Part shown: in pieces, positions 32,686 to 41,530 of the stretch
How the letters are laid out: each line of letters opens with the position of its first letter
Position numbering within the stretch: the stretch's first letter is position 1
DNA from: Clostridium sp.
Lineage (GTDB): Bacteria; Bacillota; Clostridia; Clostridiales; Clostridiaceae
NCBI GenBank assembly: GCA_029257045.1
Contig: JARIDB010000070.1
Span: 1-43,805 of the forward strand
Direction: 5' to 3'
DNA length: 43,805 nt
Made by a program: the position numbers and the translations under genes
Notes under the pieces: generated by a model
Seen by the model: only the letters and a program-made list of their open reading frames with translations
Told to the model about the DNA's origin: nothing
Database searches by the model: none

Positions 32686-33735
32686 ATGAATTTAAAAAGG
32701 AAACTTGTTAATATTTCTGATTTAGAAGTTGGAATGGTAATTTCAAATGAAATAGTACATAATGATTCTGTCTTAATTGGAAAAAATATAATACTTACAG
32801 AATCTATGTTAAATAAATTAAATAATAGTTATATTTATGAAAAGGTTTCCATATATGTCCCTGAAGATGAAAATATAAAGGAAATTGAATCATTAAAGGC
32901 TATTGATAAAGCTTTTAATACTATTTCTAAAGATATGGAAAATATTTTTCTAAATAATTCAAATTTAAACTTAGAAAAGATTAATGAAATAAGTGAATTT
33001 TCTAAAAAACTTGAAAACGTTGTAAAATCAAATACCTCTATACTTAAAAATATAATTCTTAAAGGTAGTGAAGAAGATCCTATTTATAAACACTCAGTTA
33101 ATGTTGCTGCCTTAAGCTATCTAATAGGTCAATGGTGTGACTACAATTCAAAAGATTTAAATAAGTTAATATTTGCTTCTATGCTTCATGACTTTGGAAA
33201 AAGTAAAATAGATCAAAACATATTAAATAAAAAGACACCTTTAACTAGGGAAGAATTTAAAGTTATTAAAACCCATCCCACTCTTTCTTACAATGAAATA
33301 AAAAATATACCTTATATTAGTAAAGATGTTTTATACGCAGTTATAATGCATCATGAAAGGTGTGATGGTTCTGGATATCCACTTGGATTAAAAGGGTCTC
33401 AAATATCTGATTTTGCAAAGATATTATCTATAGCTGACGTTTTTGATGCTATAAATTCAAATAGAATCTATAAAGAAAAAAGAAAACCTTTTGAAGCTCT
33501 TAAATTAATAAAAGAAGAAAGTATAAATGGAAGATTAGATTTTTTTATTTGTAATAAGTTTTTAAATGGTTTATCTAACTTCTATATAGGACAAGATGTA
33601 CTTCTTAGTAATCAAATGAAATGTAAGATAATTCAAATGAATACTAATGAAATAGATAAACCACTTCTTCTTAATAACACAGACTTTATCGATTTAAGTA
33701 AGGAAAAAGACTTATTAATTTTAGAAATTCTATAA
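32686..33735 (+). CDS. HD-GYP domain cyclic-di-GMP phosphodiesterase
   Basis: 349 residues. The N-terminal part (about residues 1-90) resembles DUF3391, with ISDLEVGMVISNEIVHND. The HD-GYP domain begins with HSVNVAALSYLIG, MLHDFGKSKID carries the HD pair, and HHERCDGSGYP is the GYP motif, so it should degrade cyclic-di-GMP to pGpG/GMP. There is no membrane segment. GAGAGG precedes the ATG. This is the second cyclic-di-GMP turnover protein in the window after the gene at 10030-11742. Confidence 0.92.
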   Translation: MNLKRKLVNISDLEVGMVISNEIVHNDSVLIGKNIILTESMLNKLNNSYIYEKVSIYVPEDENIKEIESLKAIDKAFNTISKDMENIFLNNSNLNLEKINEISEFSKKLENVVKSNTSILKNIILKGSEEDPIYKHSVNVAALSYLIGQWCDYNSKDLNKLIFASMLHDFGKSKIDQNILNKKTPLTREEFKVIKTHPTLSYNEIKNIPYISKDVLYAVIMHHERCDGSGYPLGLKGSQISDFAKILSIADVFDAINSNRIYKEKRKPFEALKLIKEESINGRLDFFICNKFLNGLSNFYIGQDVLLSNQMKCKIIQMNTNEIDKPLLLNNTDFIDLSKEKDLLILEIL

Positions 33736-33769
33736 TTAATAATTGTATTCATATCATTTATAATTATGT

Positions 33770-33820
33770 CTACCCAATGTTAACTCATTAATTTATATAA
33801 TTGAATTTTAACATTGGTAG
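33770..33820. terminator. Terminator hairpin between convergent genes
   Basis: CTACCCAATGTTAA pairs with TTAACATTGGTAG, with one bulge. It lies between the HD-GYP gene and aroK. Confidence 0.6.
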
Positions 33821-33878
33821 GCAAATAAACAAGCTTACTAAAGTTTAATGGTAATAATCTTTACATCTTAATCATCCT

Positions 33879-34373
33879 TTAAGCGATAGTATTAATTATT
33901 TCATCTAATACATTATTAATAGATTTATAATTAATAACCTTATAGTTACAAAAATTGTTATATAAATGACTTCTTTCCTTATATATATTATAAAGTTTTT
34001 CTTTTCCATCTTTAAGTAACGGTCTATTAGTAATATTAATATCCTTATTTATGTTTTCTATAGGTCTATCAATATAAATTATAATGGCCTTTCCTTTAAA
34101 AGCTTCTATATTTTCTTTTCTTTTAACTATTCCTCCACCACTTGCTATAACAGTTCTCTTCCTATTATTAAGTTCCATGCAAGCTTCACTTTCTATATCC
34201 CTAAATATATCTTCGCCTAAAATGAAAATATCCTTTATACTTTTACCTTCTCTTGCCTCTATATATTTATCCATATCACAAAAATCATAATTTATCTCTT
34301 TTGCTAAAAGTTCTCCTATAGTACTTTTACCACAACCTGGCATTCCTATTAAAAGTATTATATCTTTATTCAT
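33879..34373 (-). CDS. aroK: Shikimate kinase
   Basis: 164 residues. It phosphorylates shikimate at the 3-hydroxyl with ATP. P-loop GMPGCGKST (10-18), the shikimate site DMDKYIE, and GGGIVKR for the substrate-binding arginine are intact. RPLL, in TNRPLLKDGK, is the lid region. It lies 74 nt downstream of aroE. It is the last gene of the aro block. Confidence 0.95.
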   Translation of the reverse strand: MNKDIILLIGMPGCGKSTIGELLAKEINYDFCDMDKYIEAREGKSIKDIFILGEDIFRDIESEACMELNNRKRTVIASGGGIVKRKENIEAFKGKAIIIYIDRPIENINKDINITNRPLLKDGKEKLYNIYKERSHLYNNFCNYKVINYKSINNVLDEIINTIA

Positions 34374-34447
34374 AGTTACTCCTTTAATAAATTAATAATT
34401 AAAGAAATATTTCAGTTAAATTTGAATTTAATATTTACTAAACCATT

Positions 34448-35254
34448 TTAAAACTTAGAATTAATTTCTTCATATATTTCTTTAATTACTTCTTTTTCTA
34501 TTTTTATATTATTCCATATTTCTTCTGCCTTTATAGCCTGAGCTACAAGCATATATAATCCCCCTATTATTTTCTTATTTAAAGTTTTTCCTATTTTTAA
34601 AAACTCTGTTTCTTCCGGATTATAAATAATATCTACCAAGATTTCAAAATTATTGATTACTTTTTTATCTACAGGACAAATTCCCATATTAGGATACATT
34701 CCAACAGGCGTTGAATTTATTAAAATATCACCTTTTATATTTTTAATATCCTCATAACCTATAATCTCTACCTTATCTAATTTGTAATTATCAACCTTAG
34801 AATTTCTACTTATAATATAAACTTGTTTTACACCTTCATCTAATAAATAATGAACTATAGCCTTTGTAGCTCCACCATTACCTAAAACCATAACTCTTTT
34901 ATTTTTAATCTGAATATTATTATATTCTAGCATAATCCCAAACCCATAATAATCTGTATTATATCCAATAAGTTTATCTTCTTTTAGATATATAGTATTT
35001 ATAGCTCCTATTTTTTTTCCTTCTTCAGATATTTCATCTAAATATTTAATTACCTTTTCTTTATAAGGAATAGTTACATTAATTCCTTTAATTTTTATAG
35101 ACCTTAATTCCTCTATAAACATTTCTAAATTATCTTCTTCAATTTCAAAAAGTTTATATGATGAATTGTTTTTAATCAATTCAAATATTTTATTATGAAT
35201 TTCTGGAGATAAACTATGAGAAAGTTTTCTCCCCAACAGACCATAAGATTCCAA
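34448..35254 (-). CDS. aroE: Shikimate dehydrogenase
   Basis: 268 residues. NADPH-dependent reduction of 3-dehydroshikimate to shikimate. The substrate pocket reads GRKLSHSLSPEIHNKIF, NVTIPYKE carries the catalytic Lys, GYNTDYYGF is the substrate-binding block and VLGNGGATKAI is the nucleotide-binding loop. The C-terminal YNPEETEFL and GGLYMLVAQA are family marks. It has its own space upstream, including two hairpins that follow the GNAT gene. Confidence 0.95.
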   Translation of the reverse strand: MESYGLLGRKLSHSLSPEIHNKIFELIKNNSSYKLFEIEEDNLEMFIEELRSIKIKGINVTIPYKEKVIKYLDEISEEGKKIGAINTIYLKEDKLIGYNTDYYGFGIMLEYNNIQIKNKRVMVLGNGGATKAIVHYLLDEGVKQVYIISRNSKVDNYKLDKVEIIGYEDIKNIKGDILINSTPVGMYPNMGICPVDKKVINNFEILVDIIYNPEETEFLKIGKTLNKKIIGGLYMLVAQAIKAEEIWNNIKIEKEVIKEIYEEINSKF

Positions 35255-35338
35255 TTAAAGTCACTCCTTAATTTTTGTAAATAATATGTCTATTATATAT
35301 ATCTTTTAATTAATAATCCACATTCTTTATTATTATCA

Positions 35339-35412
35339 TTCTAATTCTAATTAATAATCTATTAATTAGAATTAGAAAAAAGTGATAGAATTTAATTATT
35401 TTCTACCACTTT
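35339..35412 (-). terminator. Tandem hairpins after the GNAT gene
   Basis: A perfect 18-bp inverted repeat (35339-35356 with 35360-35377) is followed by a second stem AAAAGTG/CACTTTT ending at 35412. Read on the - strand, these come right after the GNAT gene stop at 35479 and before aroE. Confidence 0.6.
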
Positions 35413-35478
35413 TCATATATTTCTTATATATTTTAAATAATCTTTTCTATAATTAATTCTTTTTACTCTAATTTAAAA

Positions 35479-35886
35479 TTATTGCAAAATTGATACCTTT
35501 TCATAATTTAAACCTTTTCCTAAGACAAAACCTTGTCTATCGAAGAATTTTATTTCATCTTCATCATAATCTTTATTTAAATGAATTAAGCTCTCTATAC
35601 TTTTATTATTTAATTCTTTTTCTGTTTCTAGTAGTAATTGATATCCAATTCCAAGACCCTTGTATTTTTCATCTACAGAAAAACCTTCTATAAACATAAT
35701 CTTCTTTTCAAAGTCTATTCGTCCTTTTAGATAACCAACAACCTCATCATTAAGTTGTCCAACTATCATCAAATGATTATTATCCTCTTTAACTAATTTA
35801 ATAGTTCCTTCTTTAATTTTTGAATTTATCTTACTAATATCTAAATAGTCATCTACCTTCACTTCTCTAATATCAAATCCAACCAT
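35479..35886 (-). CDS. GNAT family N-acetyltransferase
   Basis: 135 residues. The acetyl-CoA loop is visible as VDEKYKGLGIGYQLL, preceded by the strand KKIMFIEGFSV. N-terminal IREVKVDDYLDISKIN is typical of small GNAT proteins. The acceptor is unknown. It lies between the chorismate mutase gene, which ends with its own terminator at 35941-35971, and aroE. There is no sign that it belongs to the aromatic pathway. TAAGGAGG precedes the ATG. Confidence 0.85.
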   Translation of the reverse strand: MVGFDIREVKVDDYLDISKINSKIKEGTIKLVKEDNNHLMIVGQLNDEVVGYLKGRIDFEKKIMFIEGFSVDEKYKGLGIGYQLLLETEKELNNKSIESLIHLNKDYDEDEIKFFDRQGFVLGKGLNYEKVSILQ

Positions 35887-35940
35887 AGTCTTATACCTCC
35901 TTAGTGCGTATTGAAAACGTTTGTATTTTCCCCTAAAAAT

Positions 35941-35971
35941 ATATTCAGATAATTTATCATTATCTGAATAT
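35941..35971 (-). terminator. Intrinsic terminator after chorismate mutase
   Basis: ATATTCAGATAAT pairs perfectly with ATTATCTGAATAT, with a T-run on the - strand. It ends the aroB-aroA-aroC-mutase unit before the GNAT gene. Confidence 0.8.
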
Positions 35972-36033
35972 TTCCAATACTTATAATTTAATTATATATC
36001 CTTTTATATTAAATTTCTACATTTTTATAAAAC

Positions 36034-36303
36034 TTATTTAATTAAATTTTCTTGAAGCTCTCTACTTAGCTTCATGATATTTTCAAAAAATTCTCTTCCA
36101 ATATCTTTATAATCTTTATTTACTAAGTTATTAATATTCTTTTCAATAATCTCTTCTTCTCTTTTACTATTTAAAATCTCTAGGTTATTTTCTTTTTTGT
36201 AATTTCCCACTTTTTTGACTACATCCATTCTTCTTTCAAATAAGGTTATTAGCTCTTTATCTATTAAGTCAATTTCTTTTCTATACTGTTCCAAGTTATT
36301 CAT
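36034..36303 (-). CDS. Chorismate mutase (AroQ-type, class II)
   Basis: 89 residues, a free-standing helical chorismate mutase converting chorismate to prephenate. The start LEQYRKEIDLIDKELITLF with ERRMDVVKKVGNYKKEN contains the conserved Arg and Lys residues. The ATG overlaps the aroC stop by 8 nt. Chorismate mutase elsewhere is often fused to DAHP synthase or prephenate dehydratase, but here it is a single domain. Downstream of it is a terminator. Confidence 0.9.
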   Translation of the reverse strand: MNNLEQYRKEIDLIDKELITLFERRMDVVKKVGNYKKENNLEILNSKREEEIIEKNINNLVNKDYKDIGREFFENIMKLSRELQENLIK

Positions 36304-37387
36304 AGTATTTACTCCCTTTTAATAAGTCTAGTATTCCAATAGCTGTTACTGCTTCAATTACAGGTATAGCCCTTGGTACTATGCAAGGGTCATGCCTTCC
36401 TTCGACTCTAAATGTCACGTTTTCCTTTTTTAAAATATCTATAGTGTTTTGTTCTTTTATTATTGAAGCTGTTGGTTTAATAGCTACCTTAAAAGTAATT
36501 GGCATTCCATTAGTAATGCCACCTAATATTCCACCATTATTATTACTTCTTGTTTTAACTTTGTCATCTTCATAATAATACTCATCCTTACATTCTGATC
36601 CATAAAGTTCTGTAATATCAAAGCCAAGTCCAAATTCTATTCCCTTAACTGCTGGTACTGAAAAAATCAAATGTGACAATGTAGATTCTACCGAATCAAA
36701 AAATGGATCTCCAATTCCTGCTCTTATTCCTGTAACAATACATTCTATAATTCCGCCAATAGAGTCTCCTTCATATTTTGATTGTAAGATCTTATGTCTT
36801 ATCTTATCTTCAATATCTTTATTATTTAATGGGATTTCTTCATTTTTTAAGGAAGATAAATAAGCTTCATCTATTTCTAAAGAATTAAAATCTTCATCTT
36901 TAATCTCTTTTATAGATGATATATGAGAGGCTATTATAATTCCTTTCTCTTCAAGAATTTGCTTTGCTATTGATCCTGCAAAAACTAAAGGCGCTGTTAA
37001 CCTTCCAGAGAAGTGACCTCCTCCTCTATAATCATTAAAGCCTAGGTACTTTATGCTTCCACTATAATCCCCATGTCCAGGTCTCATATAGCTCTTAAGA
37101 AGGCTATAATCCTTTGACCTTGTATCTTCATTTCTTATAATTGCACAAAGGGGAGTACCTGTTGCTTTCCCTTCAAAGAATCCACTTAATATTTCTGGCA
37201 TATCCTTTTCTTTTCTTGCCGTAGATAATTTATTTTTCCCTGGGGCTCTTCTATCCATTTCAAATAAAACTTTATCCATATTTATTTCAAAGCCAGGGTC
37301 TATACCATCAATATTAATTCCAATAGCTTTTCCATGGGATTCTCCAAAGATTGAAATTTTAAAATTATTCCCCCATATTGATCCCAT
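36296..37387 (-). CDS. aroC: Chorismate synthase
   Basis: 363 residues. It makes chorismate from EPSP using reduced FMN. Family marks: FGESHGKAIGINIDG at the start, RPGHGDYSGSIKY, RGGGHFSGRLTAPLV and GRHDPCIVPRAIPV near the end. It overlaps the aroA end by 23 nt and the mutase start by 8 nt, so all three are one transcript. No unusual substitution is seen. Confidence 0.97.
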   Translation of the reverse strand: MGSIWGNNFKISIFGESHGKAIGINIDGIDPGFEINMDKVLFEMDRRAPGKNKLSTARKEKDMPEILSGFFEGKATGTPLCAIIRNEDTRSKDYSLLKSYMRPGHGDYSGSIKYLGFNDYRGGGHFSGRLTAPLVFAGSIAKQILEEKGIIIASHISSIKEIKDEDFNSLEIDEAYLSSLKNEEIPLNNKDIEDKIRHKILQSKYEGDSIGGIIECIVTGIRAGIGDPFFDSVESTLSHLIFSVPAVKGIEFGLGFDITELYGSECKDEYYYEDDKVKTRSNNNGGILGGITNGMPITFKVAIKPTASIIKEQNTIDILKKENVTFRVEGRHDPCIVPRAIPVIEAVTAIGILDLLKGSKYYE

Positions 37388-38663
37388 TAATTCCTCCTCC
37401 TAACCTTTTAAAATCCTCAAAGAAGTTAGGGTAAGATTTAGATACAACATCATAATCTATTAGGCTAATCTCTTTTATGCATCTTGTTGAAGCTATAGCA
37501 ATTGTCATAGCAATCCTATGGTCTTTAAAGCTCCAGCAATCAACACCACCTTTTAGCTCTGATACCCCTTCTATTAATAAGCCGTTTTCCTTTTCTTCAA
37601 TCTTTGCTCCTAACTTTTCAAGTTCAGAATATACAGCCTTTAATCTGTCACATTCTTTAATTCTAAGTCTTCCTGCATTTATTATTTCAGTTTTTCCATT
37701 AGCTAAAGCTGCTGCTAAAGCTAAAATAGGAATAATATCAGGACAATTAGAAGCATCTATTATTGTTCCTTTTAATTCTTTTATAGGCCTTGTTTTTATT
37801 ATATTTTCCTCTTTATAAAACTCTGCCCCCATTCTTTCAAGAATTCCTATAATAGCTTTATCGCCTTGAAGAGATTCAAGATTTAGATCTTCTATTCCAA
37901 CTTCTGAACCTAAAACATTAGCAACTAAATAAAAAGCTGCCTGGGAATAATCTCCTTCTAACTTATAATTTCTACTTTCATACTTTTGGTTTCCTTTTAT
38001 AATAAATTCCTTATAATCTTTATTTTCAATATAAACTCCAAAGTCCTTCATACAATCTATAGTTAAATCAATATAAGACTTAGATTCCATTTTTGTAGTT
38101 ATATTAATTTTTGAATCTCCGTCTAGTAAAGGTAGAGTAAATAAAAGCCCTGAAACAAATTGCGAGCTAATATTTCCTTTAATATTAAATTCACCAGGCT
38201 TTATGTTTCCTTTAACTATCATATTTAATCCATCTTCAATATTATTATATTTAATTCCTTGTTCCTCAAAAATTTCAAAGTAAGTATCTAAAGGTCTACT
38301 TCCTAGGTTTCCCTTTCCAATAAACTTTGTTATTCCATTAAATAATAAAGAAATTGGAATAACAAATCTTAAAGTAGATCCCGACTCATTACAGTCAATA
38401 TCTCTTACAAGTTTTCTTTTTGATTCTTCATTAAACATTCCCCATACATTAATTATATTATTTTCTTTTTTAATTATTTTTGCTCCTAAGGTTTCCATAG
38501 CTTCTATAGTTGCAATTATATCTTCAGAAAAATCCACATTTTCTATAATAGATTTTCCTCCTCCTAAAGCTGCACAAATTATAGCTCTATGAGATAAACT
38601 TTTTGAGGGAGGGACCTTTATATTTCCTTTAAGTTTATTATTTTTTAATTTTAATACTGCCAT
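37365..38663 (-). CDS. aroA: 3-phosphoshikimate 1-carboxyvinyltransferase (EPSP synthase)
   Basis: 432 residues. It adds the enolpyruvyl group of PEP to shikimate 3-phosphate. The loops PPSKSLSHRAIICAAL, DCNESGSTLRF, SQFVSG, RIKECDRLKA and DHRIAM are all present, giving the complete active site. The N-terminal loop sequence does not have the GNAGTA form of class I enzymes; ESGSTLR is typical of class II-like clostridial EPSP synthases. It is 10 nt behind aroB and overlaps aroC by 23 nt. Confidence 0.97.
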   Translation of the reverse strand: MAVLKLKNNKLKGNIKVPPSKSLSHRAIICAALGGGKSIIENVDFSEDIIATIEAMETLGAKIIKKENNIINVWGMFNEESKRKLVRDIDCNESGSTLRFVIPISLLFNGITKFIGKGNLGSRPLDTYFEIFEEQGIKYNNIEDGLNMIVKGNIKPGEFNIKGNISSQFVSGLLFTLPLLDGDSKINITTKMESKSYIDLTIDCMKDFGVYIENKDYKEFIIKGNQKYESRNYKLEGDYSQAAFYLVANVLGSEVGIEDLNLESLQGDKAIIGILERMGAEFYKEENIIKTRPIKELKGTIIDASNCPDIIPILALAAALANGKTEIINAGRLRIKECDRLKAVYSELEKLGAKIEEKENGLLIEGVSELKGGVDCWSFKDHRIAMTIAIASTRCIKEISLIDYDVVSKSYPNFFEDFKRLGGGINGINMGE

Positions 38664-38673
38664 AAACTACCCC

Positions 38674-39723
38674 CTACAATTTGAATATTTTTGTTTTTGT
38701 TTTATAAATAAAACTTTCTCCTATTTCTTTAATTAAAATTAGGAATAAGCTTTCTCCTAAGTTTTTCTTATCTAATTCTATGCTACCTATTATATCTTCT
38801 ATTTTAACCTCAATATCATATGGTAAATCATATTTTATAAGAATACTTTTTATTTCTTTACTTACTCCCTCTTTTGTTAAATTCAACTTTTCTCCAAGAA
38901 GACTAATTTGATACATTCCAATAGCCACTGCTTCTCCATGAGTATATTTTTTATACTTATAATATTGTTCTAACCCATGCCCTATTGTATGACCAAAATT
39001 AAGCAACATTCTCTCTCCAAAATCCTTCTCATCTTTCTCCACAATATCAGTCTTAATTTTGCAACACTTGTGGATAATATAATCTATATTGTTAATAACT
39101 TCTTTCCTATCCTTATATCCCTGTAATTTATAGAAAAATTCTCTATCCTTAATACAACCGTATTTTATAACCTCTGCCATACCATCATTAAAAATTCTAT
39201 CGCTTAAAGTATTTAAAACTAATGGATCTATTATTACTTTCTTTGGATGATAAAAACTTCCCACAAGATTCTTTCCTTCTTCTAAATCAATTCCAACTTT
39301 CCCTCCTACACTACTATCCACCTGAGCTAATAGGGTTGTTGGGCATTGCACAAAAGGTACTCCCCTTAGATAAGTTGAAGCTACAAACCCACCTAGATCT
39401 CCTATAACACCTCCACCTAAAGTAATTATTAAATCACTTCTTGTAAATTTAAATTTTAAAAGTTCTTTATAAATTCCAGGTAAATTCTCAAAAGATTTAC
39501 TATCCTCTCCTGATCTTAAAACTAACTTTTTAGTTTCATAATTGCATTCTATTAGGGATTTTTCTACTATATCGCCATAATATTTATCAACATTTTCATC
39601 TGTTATTATAAATATCTTATTTCCTTTAAATAAATCTTTTATCTCTTCTGCTATTTTATTTAATAATCCATTTTCTATATTTATATAATATTTTATATCT
39701 TTTAGTTCTACTGAAAGTTTCAA
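38674..39723 (-). CDS. aroB: 3-dehydroquinate synthase
   Basis: 349 residues. Starts with TTG at 39723, preceded by TTAGGGGTG with good spacing. It converts DAHP to dehydroquinate with NAD+ and Zn. Family features are TLGGGVIGDLGGFVAS, FVQCPTTLLAQVDSSVGGK, the Zn ligand block LLNFGHTIGHGLE and the later H-containing THGEAVAIG. It is the first gene of the aro operon. Upstream is 73 nt after cls, so it may have its own promoter there. DAHP synthase and dehydroquinase are not in the window. Confidence 0.96.
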   Translation of the reverse strand: MKLSVELKDIKYYINIENGLLNKIAEEIKDLFKGNKIFIITDENVDKYYGDIVEKSLIECNYETKKLVLRSGEDSKSFENLPGIYKELLKFKFTRSDLIITLGGGVIGDLGGFVASTYLRGVPFVQCPTTLLAQVDSSVGGKVGIDLEEGKNLVGSFYHPKKVIIDPLVLNTLSDRIFNDGMAEVIKYGCIKDREFFYKLQGYKDRKEVINNIDYIIHKCCKIKTDIVEKDEKDFGERMLLNFGHTIGHGLEQYYKYKKYTHGEAVAIGMYQISLLGEKLNLTKEGVSKEIKSILIKYDLPYDIEVKIEDIIGSIELDKKNLGESLFLILIKEIGESFIYKTKTKIFKL

Positions 39724-39796
39724 AATAACACCCCTAACAATAAACTTTATTATCCTAGTACCATTTTACATAATAAAAATATAAAATAAAAGTATT

Positions 39797-41215
39797 CTAT
39801 AATAGTGGTGAAATAAGTCTTACTAGGCTTTCTTTAATCCTTATTGATTTACTTCTATTTTGATATTCATTTATATTTGTGATTCTACAATCTAAAATGT
39901 CTTTTTTAAATATCTCTTCCATATTTCTGGAAAACCCTTCATCATATATAAAGGCATTAATTTCAAAGTTAAGTCTAAAGCTTCTTATATCTAAATTAGC
40001 TGTTCCTACTGTAGCTATACTTCCATCTATTACTATAGTTTTAGCATGAATAAACCCTTTTTCATAACGATATATCTTTACTCCAGCCTTTAATAACTCT
40101 CCCATATTAGCACTCAGTATCCAGTCCATAAAAAGATGATCCGGTTCTCCTGGAACCATTATCCTAACATCTACTCCAGATAATGCTGCCATTTTCAAAA
40201 CTTCATTTATAGATTTATCTGGTACTAAGTATGGAGTTTGTATATAAACATTTTTCTTTGCACTACTTATCATTTTCATATAAGCATCCTTTATATACTC
40301 CTCTTTACTATCTGGTCCTGATGCTATTATTTGCATAGATATGTTTCCTTCACTTGTATGGATTGGAAAGTACTTCACTATATCTTTAATCTCACCTTCT
40401 GAAGCATAATCCCAATCTAATATAAATCTTTTACTTAATTCATTTACAGCATCACCTTTTATTCTAATATGAGTATCTCTCCAATAATCAAATTGCTTTC
40501 CCTTATTTATATATTCATCACCTACGTTAAATCCTCCAACATAAGATATCTTCCCATCTATAACTACTATCTTCCTATGATTTCTATAATTTATTCTAAT
40601 ACTTACTAAAGGAATCTTCCTTGGGAAGAATATAGAAACCTTTATTCCTAAACTCTCTATGTATTTCTTTCTTATATCCCTAGAACCCATTCCATCTACT
40701 AATAACCTAACTTCGACCCCTTCATCTACTTTTTTCTTAAGTTCATTTATAATTAAGTTCCCTAATTTATCTGATCTAAATATATAGTATTGTATGTGAA
40801 TAAACTTCTCTGCCTCTCTTATATCTTTTATTAAATCCATGAACTTTTCTTTTCCTTCTATATATGTTTTAACTTCATTTCCTGAAGTATATAAGGAGCC
40901 AGAATTATTAAAATTAAATCTAATAAAATCTAAGTGAACATCAGATAGCTTTTGTAATCTTTTTTCTTTTTTATGATTTCTAATTAATTTTCTAGATATA
41001 TTTTGATCTTTGACTTTCTTTATATTAAATATCTTTTCTTTCCTTAAGTTTTGTCCTAATATTAAATAAAACATGAATCCAACGCCTGGAAATAGAAACA
41101 TAACTAATAACCATGCCCAGGTGCTTTCTATATCCTTTCTTTCAATAAATATTAATGAAATTGCCATTAATATATTAATTAAATAAGCTATCATTAAAAC
41201 TATGGACCCATTCAT
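39797..41215 (-). CDS. cls: Cardiolipin synthase
   Basis: 472 residues from ATG at 41215, preceded by GGAGGTGATT; an ATG 15 nt earlier is inside that site. Two N-terminal transmembrane helices (IVLMIAYLINILMAISLIF; WAWLLVMFLFPGVGFMFYL) are followed by two phospholipase D domains. HKD motifs are HRKIVVIDGKISYVGG and HAKTIVIDG, each complete. It joins two phosphatidylglycerol molecules to cardiolipin. It lies just upstream of aroB on the same strand. A TATAAT (41259-41264, - strand) is a likely promoter. Confidence 0.95.
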   Translation of the reverse strand: MNGSIVLMIAYLINILMAISLIFIERKDIESTWAWLLVMFLFPGVGFMFYLILGQNLRKEKIFNIKKVKDQNISRKLIRNHKKEKRLQKLSDVHLDFIRFNFNNSGSLYTSGNEVKTYIEGKEKFMDLIKDIREAEKFIHIQYYIFRSDKLGNLIINELKKKVDEGVEVRLLVDGMGSRDIRKKYIESLGIKVSIFFPRKIPLVSIRINYRNHRKIVVIDGKISYVGGFNVGDEYINKGKQFDYWRDTHIRIKGDAVNELSKRFILDWDYASEGEIKDIVKYFPIHTSEGNISMQIIASGPDSKEEYIKDAYMKMISSAKKNVYIQTPYLVPDKSINEVLKMAALSGVDVRIMVPGEPDHLFMDWILSANMGELLKAGVKIYRYEKGFIHAKTIVIDGSIATVGTANLDIRSFRLNFEINAFIYDEGFSRNMEEIFKKDILDCRITNINEYQNRSKSIRIKESLVRLISPLL

Positions 41216-41433
41216 TATAATCACCTCCATTTTATATACTTACTTAAGTATATCCTTTATTATATAAATTTTCTTTTATTTTATATATATTAAAAATATT
41301 TAATTTATTTTATACTTCACTACCTTTTATATATTAACATTTTAACTTGAGTTAATTCTACTTGCTAACTCTAACATATTAGTAAGTTTAACCAGTTACC
41401 ACAATTTTCCACGTTTTCTTGTTATATAAACTC

Positions 41434-41460
41434 TAAAGATTACAGAAAATTTAACGATAA
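41434..41460 (+). promoter_or_regulatory. Sigma-D (FliA)-like promoter before the MCP gene
   Basis: TAAA (41434-41437), 15 bases, then AACGATAA (41453-41460), compared with consensus TAAA-N15-GCCGATAA: six of eight match in the second part. It is 71 bp upstream of the chemoreceptor start. The remainder of the 315-bp gap between cls and the MCP gene shows nothing else notable. Confidence 0.5.
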
Positions 41461-41530
41461 ATTTAATAATGATGTTAATGTATAACATCTTGATAAACAA
41501 AAGAAAACATTTATGAAAGAGGTTTTTAGA

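Noticed and set aside
39724-39796. T-box or other riboswitch before aroB
   Set aside because: Only 73 bases are available, without the T-box core (GGTGG and terminator/antiterminator pairs). There is not enough room for a full leader.
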